Assembly: GCF_900636535.1 (NCBI RefSeq)
Contig: NZ_LR134289.1
Location: 5,109,501-5,173,500, forward strand
Reading direction: 5' to 3'
DNA length: 64,000 nt
DNA from: Chryseobacterium gleum
GTDB lineage: Bacteria > Bacteroidota > Bacteroidia > Flavobacteriales > Weeksellaceae
Shown: piece after piece, positions 53,003 through 61,557 of the stretch
How the letters are laid out: every line of letters begins with the position of its first letter
How positions within the stretch are numbered: position 1 is the stretch's first letter
Program-made: the position numbers and the translations under genes
The notes under the pieces: generated by a model
The model's database searches: none
What the model was told of the DNA's origin: nothing
The model's input: only the letters and a program-made list of their open reading frames with translations

Positions 53003-53383
53003 CTATGCCTCTACTTCATCTCCGTTTTTGCACCAATAGAGGGCATTGTATAAATTTTCTTTGGGGAAAGACTTAAACTCTCCCGGCATCAGAACACTGA
53101 AGATACTGGTAAAATTACGTATTCCTTCTTTATCAGTAACAATGGCCGAACGATTCCAGTTGGTAAGATTTTTCAGTCCCAGCAGCAAATCTTCAAGCCA
53201 CGCACCCATGGTAAAATTATCCAGATCGGTATCCAAATACAATAAATAATTCAGCTCACCGAACTGCTCTACCTTCTCTTTTACACGCGGAATTACCAGT
53301 TTTTCAAAATCCTCTTTTGTTACTTCTCCCGTTGCATTGAATGCCGCAACATTCTCCGGGGCTTCTGGAATAATTGTTATCAT
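53003..53383 (-). CDS. SpoIIAA-like/STAS-type cytosolic protein
   Basis: A 126-aa protein (start ATG 53383; the frame also opens with a TTG two codons earlier). It has the SpoIIAA-like pattern of the bacterial STAS-related family: ENVAAFNATGEVTKEDFEKLVIPRVKEKVEQFGELNYLLYLDTDLDNFTMGAWLEDLLLGLKNLTNWNRSAIVTDKEGIRNF. Function is unknown; family members are often stress-related. It is a single-gene unit. Confidence 0.82.
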   Translation of the reverse strand: MITIIPEAPENVAAFNATGEVTKEDFEKLVIPRVKEKVEQFGELNYLLYLDTDLDNFTMGAWLEDLLLGLKNLTNWNRSAIVTDKEGIRNFTSIFSVLMPGEFKSFPKENLYNALYWCKNGDEVEA

Positions 53384-53497
53384 AATCAATATTTTATGGT
53401 GGTTCAGTTTAAAAGAATAACAATAATTACACCATAATTTGTGGGAAAATTGTTAAAAAAGGTATAAATGTTGTTAGTTTCAGTGTAAAATATTAAT

Positions 53498-54703
53498 ATG
53501 GATCTCAAATCAAATGAACCTTTCTGGCTTTTAAAAAACGGATTGTTAGCATCTTATCCTTCATTAAAATCAAATGAATCATGTGATGTTCTTATTGTAG
53601 GAGGCGGTATTACGGGAAGCCTGATCGCTCATCAGATGATAGAAGACGGATATGACACCATTCTTATTGATAAGCGGGAAATATGTAATGGAAGTACTTC
53701 TGCCACCACTTCAATGCTGCAGTACGAAATAGATGTTCCGCTCTATGAACTGATAGAACAAATTGGTGAAAAAGGTGCTGTTTTAAGCTATAACGCCTGT
53801 AGTGACGCTATTGATATAATAGAAAAGCTGGCAAAACTCGTACGGTCTGATGCCGGTTTTAAACGTAAGAAATCATTGTACTATGCTTCCAAAAAGAAAG
53901 ACGTAGCATGGCTGAAAAAAGAATTTGAGGCGAGAAAAAATGCAGGATTTGAAGTGAAATGGCTCTCTGAAGATCAGATTTTGGAACAGTTCGGATTTGA
54001 AAATACTTACGGCGGGATATTATCTAAACAAGGAGCTAGTATCGATGCTTTTCAGTTTGCACATGAGCTTTTTCAGCATAATGTAAAGAAAGGGTTGAAA
54101 ATATTTGATAAGACAGAAATGGTAGAAGTAGAAGAGCATAAAGGGTTTAATCTCGTTACGGTAGACAGCGGATATCAGATCAAAGCTAAAAAGATTATTT
54201 ACTGTATAGGCTATGAAAGTAAAAATCTGCTGAAGGAAAACTTTGTTACCCTGAAAAGTACTTATGCTGTCGTTTCGGAAATTGATAAAAGCAAGTTTAA
54301 AAATATAACCAGTACACTGGTCTGGAATACCGATGCTCCTTATCTCTATATGCGTACGACTGATGACGGAAGGCTTTTGATGGGAGGTGAGGATGAAGAC
54401 TTTTATAATGCAGAAAAACGTGATGCTATTTTAAATATAAAAGAGAAAAAAATCATAAAAACATTAAAGAAAATAAAGCCGGATTACCACTTTTATCCTG
54501 ATTTTGTATGGGCAGGGACTTTTGGAGAAACAAAAGACGGATTACCCTATATCAGTGAACATAAAAAATTTAAAAATTCATATTTTGTGCTGGGCTTCGG
54601 AGGAAACGGAATTACTTTTTCCGTGACAGGAATGGAAATGGCTTCTTTATTTATGAAGAATAAAAAGCACCCGTTATCAAGATATTTTAAGTTTGGAAGA
54701 TAG
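53498..54703 (+). CDS. FAD-dependent oxidoreductase (DAO family)
   Basis: A 401-aa flavoenzyme. The FAD-binding Rossmann motif is DVLIVGGGITGSLIAHQMIEDGYDTILIDKRE (about 29-60), and the DAO substrate domain continues with STSATTSMLQYEID and GILSKQGASIDAFQFAHELF. The C-terminal WAGTFGETKDGLPYISE and VLGFGGNGITFSVTGMEMAS bind the flavin. It is similar in layout to glycine/D-amino acid oxidases and to Rieske-less oxidoreductases. The substrate cannot be predicted, and the flanking genes give no clue. Confidence 0.9.
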   Translation: MDLKSNEPFWLLKNGLLASYPSLKSNESCDVLIVGGGITGSLIAHQMIEDGYDTILIDKREICNGSTSATTSMLQYEIDVPLYELIEQIGEKGAVLSYNACSDAIDIIEKLAKLVRSDAGFKRKKSLYYASKKKDVAWLKKEFEARKNAGFEVKWLSEDQILEQFGFENTYGGILSKQGASIDAFQFAHELFQHNVKKGLKIFDKTEMVEVEEHKGFNLVTVDSGYQIKAKKIIYCIGYESKNLLKENFVTLKSTYAVVSEIDKSKFKNITSTLVWNTDAPYLYMRTTDDGRLLMGGEDEDFYNAEKRDAILNIKEKKIIKTLKKIKPDYHFYPDFVWAGTFGETKDGLPYISEHKKFKNSYFVLGFGGNGITFSVTGMEMASLFMKNKKHPLSRYFKFGR

Positions 54704-54728
54704 ATTGTCCTAATAACAGTGCTCAATT

Positions 54729-54778
54729 CCCCTCCTGTGGAGGGATGGCAAAATTCAAAGAATTTTGACGGGGTGGTT
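54729..54778. repeat. Dispersed double-hairpin repeat
   Basis: CCCCTCC-TGT-GGAGGG (54729-54745) is followed by AAAATTC-AAA-GAATTTT (about 54750-54766) and GACGGGGTGGTT. A fragment occurs at 50624. It is an intergenic element of a kind common in flavobacterial genomes, and I see no gene in it. Confidence 0.7.
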
Positions 54779-54827
54779 AAAACAAAAACCAGACAGCTCT
54801 TTTGAGCCTGCCCGGTATAAAGGTTTA

Positions 54828-54901
54828 TTTAGATTCCTGCGGAATGACATACTGCCTGGATAAATCATTATTTCAATTGTGCCATTCCGTAGGAATCTAA
54901 A
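54828..54901. repeat. Inverted repeat with 22-base arms
   Basis: TTTAGATTCCTGCGGAATGACA (54828-54849, 22 bases; given in part here as TTTAGATTCCTGCGG) pairs imperfectly with TGCCATTCCGTAGGAATCTAAA (54880-54901) around a 30-base loop; three to four mismatches. It could be a small non-autonomous element or a structured RNA. The arms are the notable feature; the loop is unremarkable. Confidence 0.75.
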
Positions 54902-54956
54902 CTAAATTACTTCTGTTATAAAAGAGTTTTTTTTACAAAAATTATTGAATAACATA

Positions 54957-54978
54957 AAAGCGGGCTTAAACCCGCTTT
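54957..54978. terminator. Terminator after the von Willebrand protein gene
   Basis: AAAGCGGG (54957-54964) pairs with CCCGCTTT (54971-54978) around CTTAAA. It serves the minus-strand gene ending at 54981. Confidence 0.75.
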
Positions 54979-54980
54979 AA

Positions 54981-56171
54981 CTACAAACTATACCCATTCT
55001 TTTTTGCCAGTTCAAGAATAGAACTTTCAATAGCTTTTCCCAAATCGTCAGAATCACCTGTTCCTCTTTTTTTCATTTCGGAATCAATATAAGTCTGGCG
55101 TTTTTTGGAAAGTTCCTCTATTTCTTTCTGTATTTTTTCCCGGGCTGCAGCCTTCGTCACAATCATTTTTTGAATTTCTTCTTTGCTTTTTCCTTTCAAC
55201 TCTGCGGGGAGTTCACTTTCTTTTACTGTGGCAATAAATCCGGCATCTTTTTCAGCCTTATCTACCAGATCCCAGTGATCATTTTTGTAAGCATTCTTTT
55301 TGGATTTGGCAACAGCTCTTTCCACCAGGTTGGAAGCTGACTGCATTTCTGCATTTTTATCCTGTATAATCTGCTTAAGTCTGTATTCTGAACCATGATT
55401 TCCGTAATAGATATAAGTATCATTCAGCTTTGCATTACATTCGGAAATTCTGGTATCATAAGGGGTCTCAATATAGAGTACCTTTCTGTCACTGTCGATA
55501 TTGAAATATTTTCCACCTCCCAATGATGCTCCGTTTTGCCAGAACGTCTGGATTCCCTCTTCCCGGCTTCCACAAAAGATAGTGTTGATGTAAATATTTT
55601 TATTTTTTGCTTTTGAAACAACCTCTCTATAATTTATTTTTCCCTGATCAAATGCTTCATTTCCTGCAATATAAATCAGTTTCATACTTTTATCATTGCT
55701 GTCCCAGTTCAGATTGGCAGCAGCGTCACGGATCACAGCACCACAATATTCACTGCCGCCATTGGTTCTTAAGGCGAACAGCTTTTCCGAAACAAGATCA
55801 AGATCCTGGGTAAGAGGAGTGACCTGACGAATATAATTTTCATCACGGATTCCGTCGTTGCCGTATTCGTAAAGGGCAATTTCAATCTCGGGAGCCTTGC
55901 CATTATATTTAAGAGTCGTCAGCGTATTCACAATATTCCACAGTCTGGATTTTGCCTGATCAATCAATCCGTCCATACTGTTGGAGGTATCCAGAAGAAG
56001 GGCAACCTGAATTTTATTGTCTTTTACAGTTGAGGTTACCGGAATCAATGTCGTCTTTTGTACCGTTAAATGATTGCCGGTATTACTGTTTACAGTATGG
56101 TTTTCTGGAAATTTCCCGGAGCTTACTAAAGCTGTACCCGCTGCAAGTGCTAAGATTTTTAACGTTGTCAT
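54981..56171 (-). CDS. von Willebrand factor A domain protein, secreted
   Basis: A 396-aa protein with a signal-like N-terminus. The VWA domain has the MIDAS start VALLLDTSNSMDGLIDQAK (DxSxS) and later MIDAS residues in TNGGSEYCGAVIRDA (the Thr and the Asp after). A helical C-terminal half follows (KSKKNAYKNDHWDLVDKAEKDAGFIATVKESELPAELKGK). Related flavobacterial proteins are periplasmic or surface-associated. It is followed downstream on the same strand side by a terminator. Binding partner unknown. Confidence 0.87.
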   Translation of the reverse strand: MTTLKILALAAGTALVSSGKFPENHTVNSNTGNHLTVQKTTLIPVTSTVKDNKIQVALLLDTSNSMDGLIDQAKSRLWNIVNTLTTLKYNGKAPEIEIALYEYGNDGIRDENYIRQVTPLTQDLDLVSEKLFALRTNGGSEYCGAVIRDAAANLNWDSNDKSMKLIYIAGNEAFDQGKINYREVVSKAKNKNIYINTIFCGSREEGIQTFWQNGASLGGGKYFNIDSDRKVLYIETPYDTRISECNAKLNDTYIYYGNHGSEYRLKQIIQDKNAEMQSASNLVERAVAKSKKNAYKNDHWDLVDKAEKDAGFIATVKESELPAELKGKSKEEIQKMIVTKAAAREKIQKEIEELSKKRQTYIDSEMKKRGTGDSDDLGKAIESSILELAKKNGYSL

Positions 56172-56330
56172 ATTGTTGTTTTTTATTGGTTATTTGTTGT
56201 AATCGGAAATCTTTAAATCCTTATAATTGTAAATTCCTGAAGTAAAATTATCCCTATTTGAAGCTTGAAATCAGGAAACTTGGTGAAGCTGCCGTTCGAC
56301 TTGGTGGGCTCGGAAGAAGAAATGGAATAA

Positions 56331-56358
56331 AAAACAGCTCCCAAAGGAACTGTCTTTT
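56331..56358 (-). terminator. Probable terminator of the SIMPL-domain gene
   Basis: On the minus strand AAAAGACAGTTCC pairs (with one mismatch) with GGGAGCTGTTTT around TTT, followed by T residues, 12 bases after the stop of the gene at 56371. Confidence 0.6.
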
Positions 56359-56370
56359 AAATCTGTTATT

Positions 56371-57045
56371 TTAAAGGATTTCGTATTTTGTTTTAATACT
56401 GTATTTCAGTTTGATATTTTCAATATTATCAAAAGAGAAATCTACCGGCGCATCAGCCATTTCCAGCTGGATATTGCTTGCTTTTCCTCTGTAAGCTACG
56501 GGCATAATCGTATCGCTGGTGTAATCTTCTATCTCTACAATTTCAAGCGCATTTCCTGTCTTTTTACCCATACTTTCCAATAAATAATCTGCTTTTTCTT
56601 TGGCTGCTTTCAAAGCATTGATCTTTACTGTTTTTCTGAAATCTGCAATTTTGGTATTCTTCACCTCAGCAATATTCAGGCTGCTTACCCATTTCTGATT
56701 AAGGTCTTCAAAGATTTTGCTGAGACTTGATTTTGTGCTGGCTTTAAACTGATAGTTCTTAGAAAACTTAGCTGTTTTAGAATAGATATTCTGATACATT
56801 GATTTGAACTTGATATCTTCGTTCTTTACACCTGCGTTTTTCAGGATATCAAATAACTTCTTCTCATTATCTGCCAGATCATTTTTGTTATCTGCTTTTA
56901 TTCCGATGCTTAAGATGATTTCATCCGGTTCTACTTCCATTTCGGCAACACCTGTTACTTCAATTGCATTTTTCTTTACTTCCTGGGCATTTACAAAGCT
57001 TCCAAGGGTTAAAATTCCGATTAATAAAAAATGTTTCAATTTCAT
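56371..57045 (-). CDS. SIMPL-domain (DUF541) periplasmic protein
   Basis: A 224-aa exported protein (MKLKHFLLIGILTLGSFVNAQ). The SIMPL domain shows AIEVTGVAEMEVEPDEIILSIGIKADNKNDLADNEKKLFDILKNAGVKNEDIKFKSMYQ and a second part with KADYLLESMGKKTGNALEIVEIED. The family is linked to oxidative stress protection and to kinase interaction (SIMPL, YggE). It is divergent from the TPR kinase gene at 57184, which has its own promoter between them. Confidence 0.9.
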   Translation of the reverse strand: MKLKHFLLIGILTLGSFVNAQEVKKNAIEVTGVAEMEVEPDEIILSIGIKADNKNDLADNEKKLFDILKNAGVKNEDIKFKSMYQNIYSKTAKFSKNYQFKASTKSSLSKIFEDLNQKWVSSLNIAEVKNTKIADFRKTVKINALKAAKEKADYLLESMGKKTGNALEIVEIEDYTSDTIMPVAYRGKASNIQLEMADAPVDFSFDNIENIKLKYSIKTKYEIL

Positions 57046-57148
57046 AATTTCCTGTTTTTAAATTTTTAATTCTGATGTAAAATTACCCAGATCAGAAGCG
57101 GAAAAACGGAAGACTTGGTGAAATGGAGCTTTCACTTGGTGAATGATT

Positions 57149-57179
57149 TTTGGGCATACTATATATATGTATATCTTTG
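57149..57179 (+). promoter_or_regulatory. Promoter of the LytS-like kinase gene, TTTG-N19-TATCTTTG
   Basis: TTTG at 57149-57152 and TATCTTTG at 57172-57179 are 19 bases apart. The predicted start of transcription coincides with the ATG at 57184, so the mRNA would be leaderless. It excludes the in-frame ATG at 57115, which precedes the promoter. Confidence 0.78.
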
Positions 57180-57183
57180 TTTT

Positions 57184-58977
57184 ATGAAAACGCTTACACT
57201 CTTTATGATCTTTTTACTGGTGCTTTGGGGCAATACCATATCTTCCCAGACCACTACCAACAGCAGTACTGCTGTGGAAGAAGTACAGGTTGAAACAAAG
57301 AGGCTGAAAAAAGCAATGGACACTAAAAATGAACCTGTACAGGCAGATTCTTATTATAATATTGGTGAAACATTTTTTAACAGCAAAAACTTTCCGAAAA
57401 GTGAAGAATATTATACCAAAGCTAAAAAGCTGTATGAAAAACTCAATGACAAACCTAATATTGAGAAAGCAGCCCGAAGATTAGCCCAGTCACAGGAGAA
57501 ACAGAATAAAATAACACCAGCCATAAGCAATTACAGCACGGCTGCACAGGTAAGTTACAGCGAAAAAAGTAAGGCTGTAAATTCTAATGATGTGGCAAGG
57601 CTTTCTTCCCCTACACCTGAATTGAAAGCAGAAGCTATTCAGAATAATATTAATCTGAGCAAAAAAGAAAGTGAGCAGGGAGATCTTGCAGAAAGCTACA
57701 GCCAGCTGGCCGATGTTAACCTGAAACAGAAAGATGTTTCCAGCGCTGAAGAAAATCTGAACACAGCCTATAAAATTTCGAAGCGAGAAGCTCCTCAGCA
57801 GGCATTGGCCATCAACCAGAAATTAGCTGACCTGTACGTGGAAAACAAAAACTTTGAAAAAGCTATTGAAGCCAAAAAGAAAGTGCTGAAAGAAGATTTC
57901 GTAAAAGAAAACTCGCAGGAAAAAGTCAATCAGATTCAGGAATTGGCAGATATCTATATTAAGAAAAATGATCCGAAGGAAGCGGTAGACCTTTTGAAAA
58001 ATGCTTACGGAATTGCCCTAGACAAAGGTCATACACTGGAAGCACAAAGAAGTGTAAAAAAACTGGACAGCCTGTATGCGATTTCAGGCAATATTGATGC
58101 ATCAGTCCAGCTGTACAGGGACTTTTTGGGAAAACTTCCCAATCTCGTTTCCAAAGACAGAAGCCTCGTTGATAATAAAATTCTGGAAGATACAGAACAG
58201 AGAATTTCACAGCTGGAAAAAGAAAAAGAACTCAAAGACGAACTTATCAGAAAGAAAAATGTATTTAATTACAGTCTGATTGGCGCATTGATTTTGCTCA
58301 CCGGGCTCATTATTTTCATTTTCATAACATTGAAAAAAGTTCAGACGAAAAATAAGAAAATAGCTCTTCAGTCGCTGCGCAGAGAGATGAATCCTCATTT
58401 TATTTTTAACAGTTTAAATAGTGTTAATCATTTTATAGCTACCAATAATGAGCTGGAAGCCAATCAGTATCTGACCAAATTCTCTAAGCTGATGCGCGGG
58501 GTGATGGAGAACTCTACAGAAGATTTTATTCCGTTCCAGCAGGAACTTGACCTTCTTCAGAATTATCTTGCTTTAGAAAAAACACGTTTTGCCGATAAAT
58601 TTGATTACGAAATTGAAGTGGATGAAAATCTGAATATGCATAGCCTTCTGGTTCCGGGAATGCTGATACAGCCGTTTCTTGAGAACGCTGTCTGGCATGG
58701 ACTCCGCTACAGAACGGATAAGGGATTTTTAAAATTAAGCTTTGAGAAAAGCGAATCACATCTTAAAATCCTCATCGAAGACAACGGAATAGGAATCGAA
58801 GAAAGCAAAAAACAGAAAACCCAGCACCAGAAAACGCGGGAGGGCAGGGGAATGAAAAATACGCTGGAAAGAATTCATTTGCTGAATGATTTATACAAAA
58901 AAGAGATCACCTGCTCGGTAAAAGATAAGGAAAATAGCAACGGTGTTATGGTAACCATTCAGATCAATCTGAAGTAA
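57184..58977 (+). CDS. TPR-containing LytS-type sensor kinase
   Basis: A 597-aa histidine kinase from ATG 57184 (MKTLTLFMIFLLVLWGNTISSQ, a signal). A periplasmic TPR region (ADSYYNIGETFFNSKNFPKSEEYYTKAKKLYEKL and further repeats) extends to about residue 350, followed by a membrane helix (YSLIGALILLTGLIIFIFITLK). The cytosolic kinase has the LytS/His_kinase motif SLRREMNPHFIFNSLNSVNHFIA with the phospho-His at about 405, and the ATPase part LVPGMLIQPFLENAVWHGL, DNGIGIEES and GRGMKNTLERIHLLN. It should phosphorylate the LytTR regulator encoded at 59530. Confidence 0.93.
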   Translation: MKTLTLFMIFLLVLWGNTISSQTTTNSSTAVEEVQVETKRLKKAMDTKNEPVQADSYYNIGETFFNSKNFPKSEEYYTKAKKLYEKLNDKPNIEKAARRLAQSQEKQNKITPAISNYSTAAQVSYSEKSKAVNSNDVARLSSPTPELKAEAIQNNINLSKKESEQGDLAESYSQLADVNLKQKDVSSAEENLNTAYKISKREAPQQALAINQKLADLYVENKNFEKAIEAKKKVLKEDFVKENSQEKVNQIQELADIYIKKNDPKEAVDLLKNAYGIALDKGHTLEAQRSVKKLDSLYAISGNIDASVQLYRDFLGKLPNLVSKDRSLVDNKILEDTEQRISQLEKEKELKDELIRKKNVFNYSLIGALILLTGLIIFIFITLKKVQTKNKKIALQSLRREMNPHFIFNSLNSVNHFIATNNELEANQYLTKFSKLMRGVMENSTEDFIPFQQELDLLQNYLALEKTRFADKFDYEIEVDENLNMHSLLVPGMLIQPFLENAVWHGLRYRTDKGFLKLSFEKSESHLKILIEDNGIGIEESKKQKTQHQKTREGRGMKNTLERIHLLNDLYKKEITCSVKDKENSNGVMVTIQINLK

Positions 58978-59002
58978 TTTAATCCAGATTGATCTGTGAT
59001 TT

Positions 59003-59356
59003 CTACTGGATGTATTTTTTCTTTAATACAGAAAAATTCTTTTCCAGATAGTCCAGTTCATAATGAGCAGGAATGATTTCCGTACCAGAACGGTTAATAA
59101 ATCCATAGGTTCCCGCTATGTTTTTTACCAGTGCCAGATCATCAGCGTATTCACCAAATTTGTTAATCCTGGAATACACTGGCTGAACAATAATTTTTCC
59201 ACTTTTATCTGAAATTCCGTACGTTCCGGAATGGGTTTTTGTAAGTCTCCAGTTTTTATTGATCTTACTGAGATCCTCTCTTTCCGTGATTTTCATCTGT
59301 GAAAAAGAAAAATTGAATACACTTATGCAGCAAAGAATAAGAAGCTTTGATTTCAT
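59003..59356 (-). CDS. Small exported WG-repeat-like protein
   Basis: A 117-aa protein with a signal (MKSKLLILCCISVFNFSFSQ). The body has one to two WG-type repeats: HSGTYGISDKSGKIIVQPVYSRINKFGEYADDLALVKNIAGTYGFINRSGTEIIPAHYE, the pattern G-x-I-D/N-x-S/G-G-x-x-x-x-P-x-Y. These repeats occur in periplasmic or surface proteins of Bacteroidota with unknown function. It is inserted in antisense orientation between the LytS-like kinase and its likely response regulator. Confidence 0.82.
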   Translation of the reverse strand: MKSKLLILCCISVFNFSFSQMKITEREDLSKINKNWRLTKTHSGTYGISDKSGKIIVQPVYSRINKFGEYADDLALVKNIAGTYGFINRSGTEIIPAHYELDYLEKNFSVLKKKYIQ

Positions 59357-59529
59357 ATGATTTGGTGTGGTTTATTAATTTTAATCCCTAAAATAATTCT
59401 TTTGCATCTTTCTTGCAATAAAAATGACCAAAAGTATGGCTGGAGAACTCGTATCAGCAAATTGTAAGGTTGGATAAATATTCCTAATTTGCACCTGAAA
59501 CCGATTACTGCCACCTAATATCCGATGTA

Positions 59530-60264
59530 ATGAAAATAAAAGCTGTCATTGTAGATGATGAACTCATAGCAAGAGAAGTTTTGCGAAGCTATCTTACCAA
59601 ATACTGCCCGCAGGTGGAAATTTTGGGCGAAGCTGAAAATATCAAAGAAGCAGTTCCATTAATTACCGAAAAACAGCCTCAACTGGTCTTTCTGGATGTA
59701 GAAATGCCTTTTGGGAATGCTTTTGATGTTCTGGAAGCTACCAAAGAAGTTCCCTACGAAACCATTTTCATCACCGCTTTTTCACAATATTCTTTGCAGG
59801 CTCTAAACAAATCGGCAAGTTATTATATTTTAAAACCCATAGATATTCAGGAATTGATTCTTGCAGTTAATAAAGTCGCGGAAAGTCTTGAGAAAAAAGA
59901 AGAACTCAACCGGAATAAAATCCTTCTTGAAAATCTGAAATTGAAACCTGAAAAGCAGCAGTTGATCTTACCAACTTTACAAGGATTTGATGTGGTAAAA
60001 ACAGAAGATATTGTGAGGCTTCAAGCAGACGGAAACTTTACTCAGGTATTCCTTAAAGACGGTTCAAAGAAGATGGTGTGCCGGTTTCTGAAACATTTTG
60101 ATGACCTTCTGGAAAATCCTTTTGTGAGGGTTCACCGTTCTCATATCATCAATACAACATTTGTTAAATCATATCATAAAAGCGGAACAGTAATGCTCTC
60201 TGACGATACAGAAATTGAGGTTTCAGGCAGCTTTAAAGATAATTTCCTGAAAGTATTTTCATAG
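59530..60264 (+). CDS. LytTR-family response regulator
   Basis: A 244-aa regulator. The receiver domain has AVIVDDELIAREVLRSYL, the phospho-Asp in LVFLDVEMPFGNAFDVL, and ILKPIDIQEL with the conserved Lys. The LytTR DNA-binding domain follows at about 145-244 (VKTEDIVRLQADGNFTQVFLKDGSKKMVCRFLKHFDDLLENPFVRVHRSHIIN). It pairs with the LytS-like kinase at 57184, from which it is separated by one antisense gene. Confidence 0.94.
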   Translation: MKIKAVIVDDELIAREVLRSYLTKYCPQVEILGEAENIKEAVPLITEKQPQLVFLDVEMPFGNAFDVLEATKEVPYETIFITAFSQYSLQALNKSASYYILKPIDIQELILAVNKVAESLEKKEELNRNKILLENLKLKPEKQQLILPTLQGFDVVKTEDIVRLQADGNFTQVFLKDGSKKMVCRFLKHFDDLLENPFVRVHRSHIINTTFVKSYHKSGTVMLSDDTEIEVSGSFKDNFLKVFS

Positions 60265-60336
60265 AATTTATTGTATCTTAACAGACCAAAGGCATTATTT
60301 TTGACGTTCTATAATAACCACCAAAATATTCCTGTC

Positions 60337-60879
60337 ATGAAAACTATTCATAAAATTATACTTCCCGTTTCCTTAGGTGCACTGGGGCTTATCGTTTTTA
60401 ATTCCTATTCTGTAAGAATTCCGAGAGGAGCATCTGCTGTAAAGAATTTTAATCTTAAAAAATATCTTGGCAGATGGTATGAAATAGCCCGTTTTGACTA
60501 CAGATTCGAGAAAAATATGGAGAATGTGACGGCAGAATATACTGAGAATCCGGATGGGACTGTTCAGGTCAGAAACAAAGGCTATGATTACGTTAAAAAA
60601 GTATGGAATGAATCTATCGGTGAAGCTAAGTTTGTGAAAGATCCGAAAGAAGCCCGTCTCAAAGTTTCATTTTTTAAACCCATCTGGGCAGGTTACAACG
60701 TCATAGATATTGATGAAGACTATCAGTATGCCCTTGTTGCCGGGAGCAGTTTAAAATATCTGTGGATTCTTTCCCGTACCACCAGCATTCCGGAAAGCAT
60801 ACGTCAGCGTTTCATTCAGAAAGCAAAAAAGATCGGGTATAATACCGATGAACTGATCTGGGTGAGGCATAATCAATAG
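60337..60879 (+). CDS. Bacterial lipocalin (Blc-like)
   Basis: A 180-aa lipocalin (start ATG 60337, MKTIHKIILPVSLGALGLIVFNSYSVRIPRG; the frame opens further upstream at 60271). The three structurally conserved regions are FNLKKYLGRWYEIARFDYRFEKNMENVTAEY, ARLKVSFFKPIWAGYNVIDIDEDYQYALVAG and YLWILSRTTSIPESIRQRF. It binds lipophilic molecules at the envelope and may be membrane-anchored by the N-terminal hydrophobic segment. It is 70 bases downstream of the LytTR gene. Confidence 0.92.
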   Translation: MKTIHKIILPVSLGALGLIVFNSYSVRIPRGASAVKNFNLKKYLGRWYEIARFDYRFEKNMENVTAEYTENPDGTVQVRNKGYDYVKKVWNESIGEAKFVKDPKEARLKVSFFKPIWAGYNVIDIDEDYQYALVAGSSLKYLWILSRTTSIPESIRQRFIQKAKKIGYNTDELIWVRHNQ

Positions 60880-60887
60880 AGAGCAGT

Positions 60888-60975
60888 AAGCAAAAGAGCA
60901 AAATTGCGAAAGGGCAAAACCGTCAAAGGCAGATCAATATTTTGTTTTACGGTTTTGCCTTTTTACCTTTTAACT
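60888..60975. repeat. Second copy of the A/G-T/C inverted repeat
   Basis: A left arm GCAAAAGAGCAAAATTGCGA (from about 60888) is loosely complementary to the right arm TTTTACGGTTTTGCCTTTTT (about 60947-60966). It resembles the repeat at 48000-48175 and lies between the convergent lipocalin and DUF7832-type genes, where it may serve as terminator. Confidence 0.6.
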
Positions 60976-61443
60976 GTTAATGTATTCTTTCCATTCTTCA
61001 AAACGGTGATCGATAACCTGTTTCATTAGATCATAGTTTTCGTAGGTATCCTCAATATGATAGAAAGTTTCATATTCATAGTCGTTTTCTTCTGCTTTAG
61101 CATCAAAAATATTAACGTAATCATCAGCAAATGAGCTGTATCTGTTTCCAAAAACGGTATCGTCTGCATAATAATCCTTTGCAAAAAGATTTCCAAGTTC
61201 ATTCAGGTCATATTCAGAAAATTTACCATCACAGTAGTCCATGACAAACTCAGCTCCAGTCATTTCTCTTCGTTTTACTCTTTCTATTCCCTCTGCAGCA
61301 TCTTCTTTCAGTTCATCAGAAATAAGGTTATTGTGAATACACCAGTTCAGGAACATTCCTGTATGTGTTGCTCCGTTTTTCTGAGGAAGTCCTTCAGGAA
61401 AGTCACCACCATAATGCCATGAAGCGTCATCATATTTAGACAT
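60970..61443 (-). CDS. DUF7832-type small cytosolic protein
   Basis: A 157-aa protein, start placed at ATG 61443 (MSKYDDASWHYGGDFPEGLPQKNGATHTGMFLNWCI), the well-conserved beginning of the family; the frame opens 33 bases upstream. It is acidic and Tyr/Asp-rich (FAKDYYADDTVFGNRYSSFADDYVNIFDAKAEENDYEYETFYHIEDTYENYD). The function of the family is unknown; it occurs in many toxin-immunity neighbourhoods. Here it is a single gene divergent from cinA. Confidence 0.82.
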   Translation of the reverse strand: MSKYDDASWHYGGDFPEGLPQKNGATHTGMFLNWCIHNNLISDELKEDAAEGIERVKRREMTGAEFVMDYCDGKFSEYDLNELGNLFAKDYYADDTVFGNRYSSFADDYVNIFDAKAEENDYEYETFYHIEDTYENYDLMKQVIDHRFEEWKEYINS

Positions 61444-61557
61444 AATTCTTATTGTAGTTTTAGATAATTTCGTCAAAAATAGAAAAAATCAATTTATATT
61501 GCTGTGACCAGAGATTTTTCCGTCATTTGCATAGAATTTTTTGCAACAAAAAAGCAT

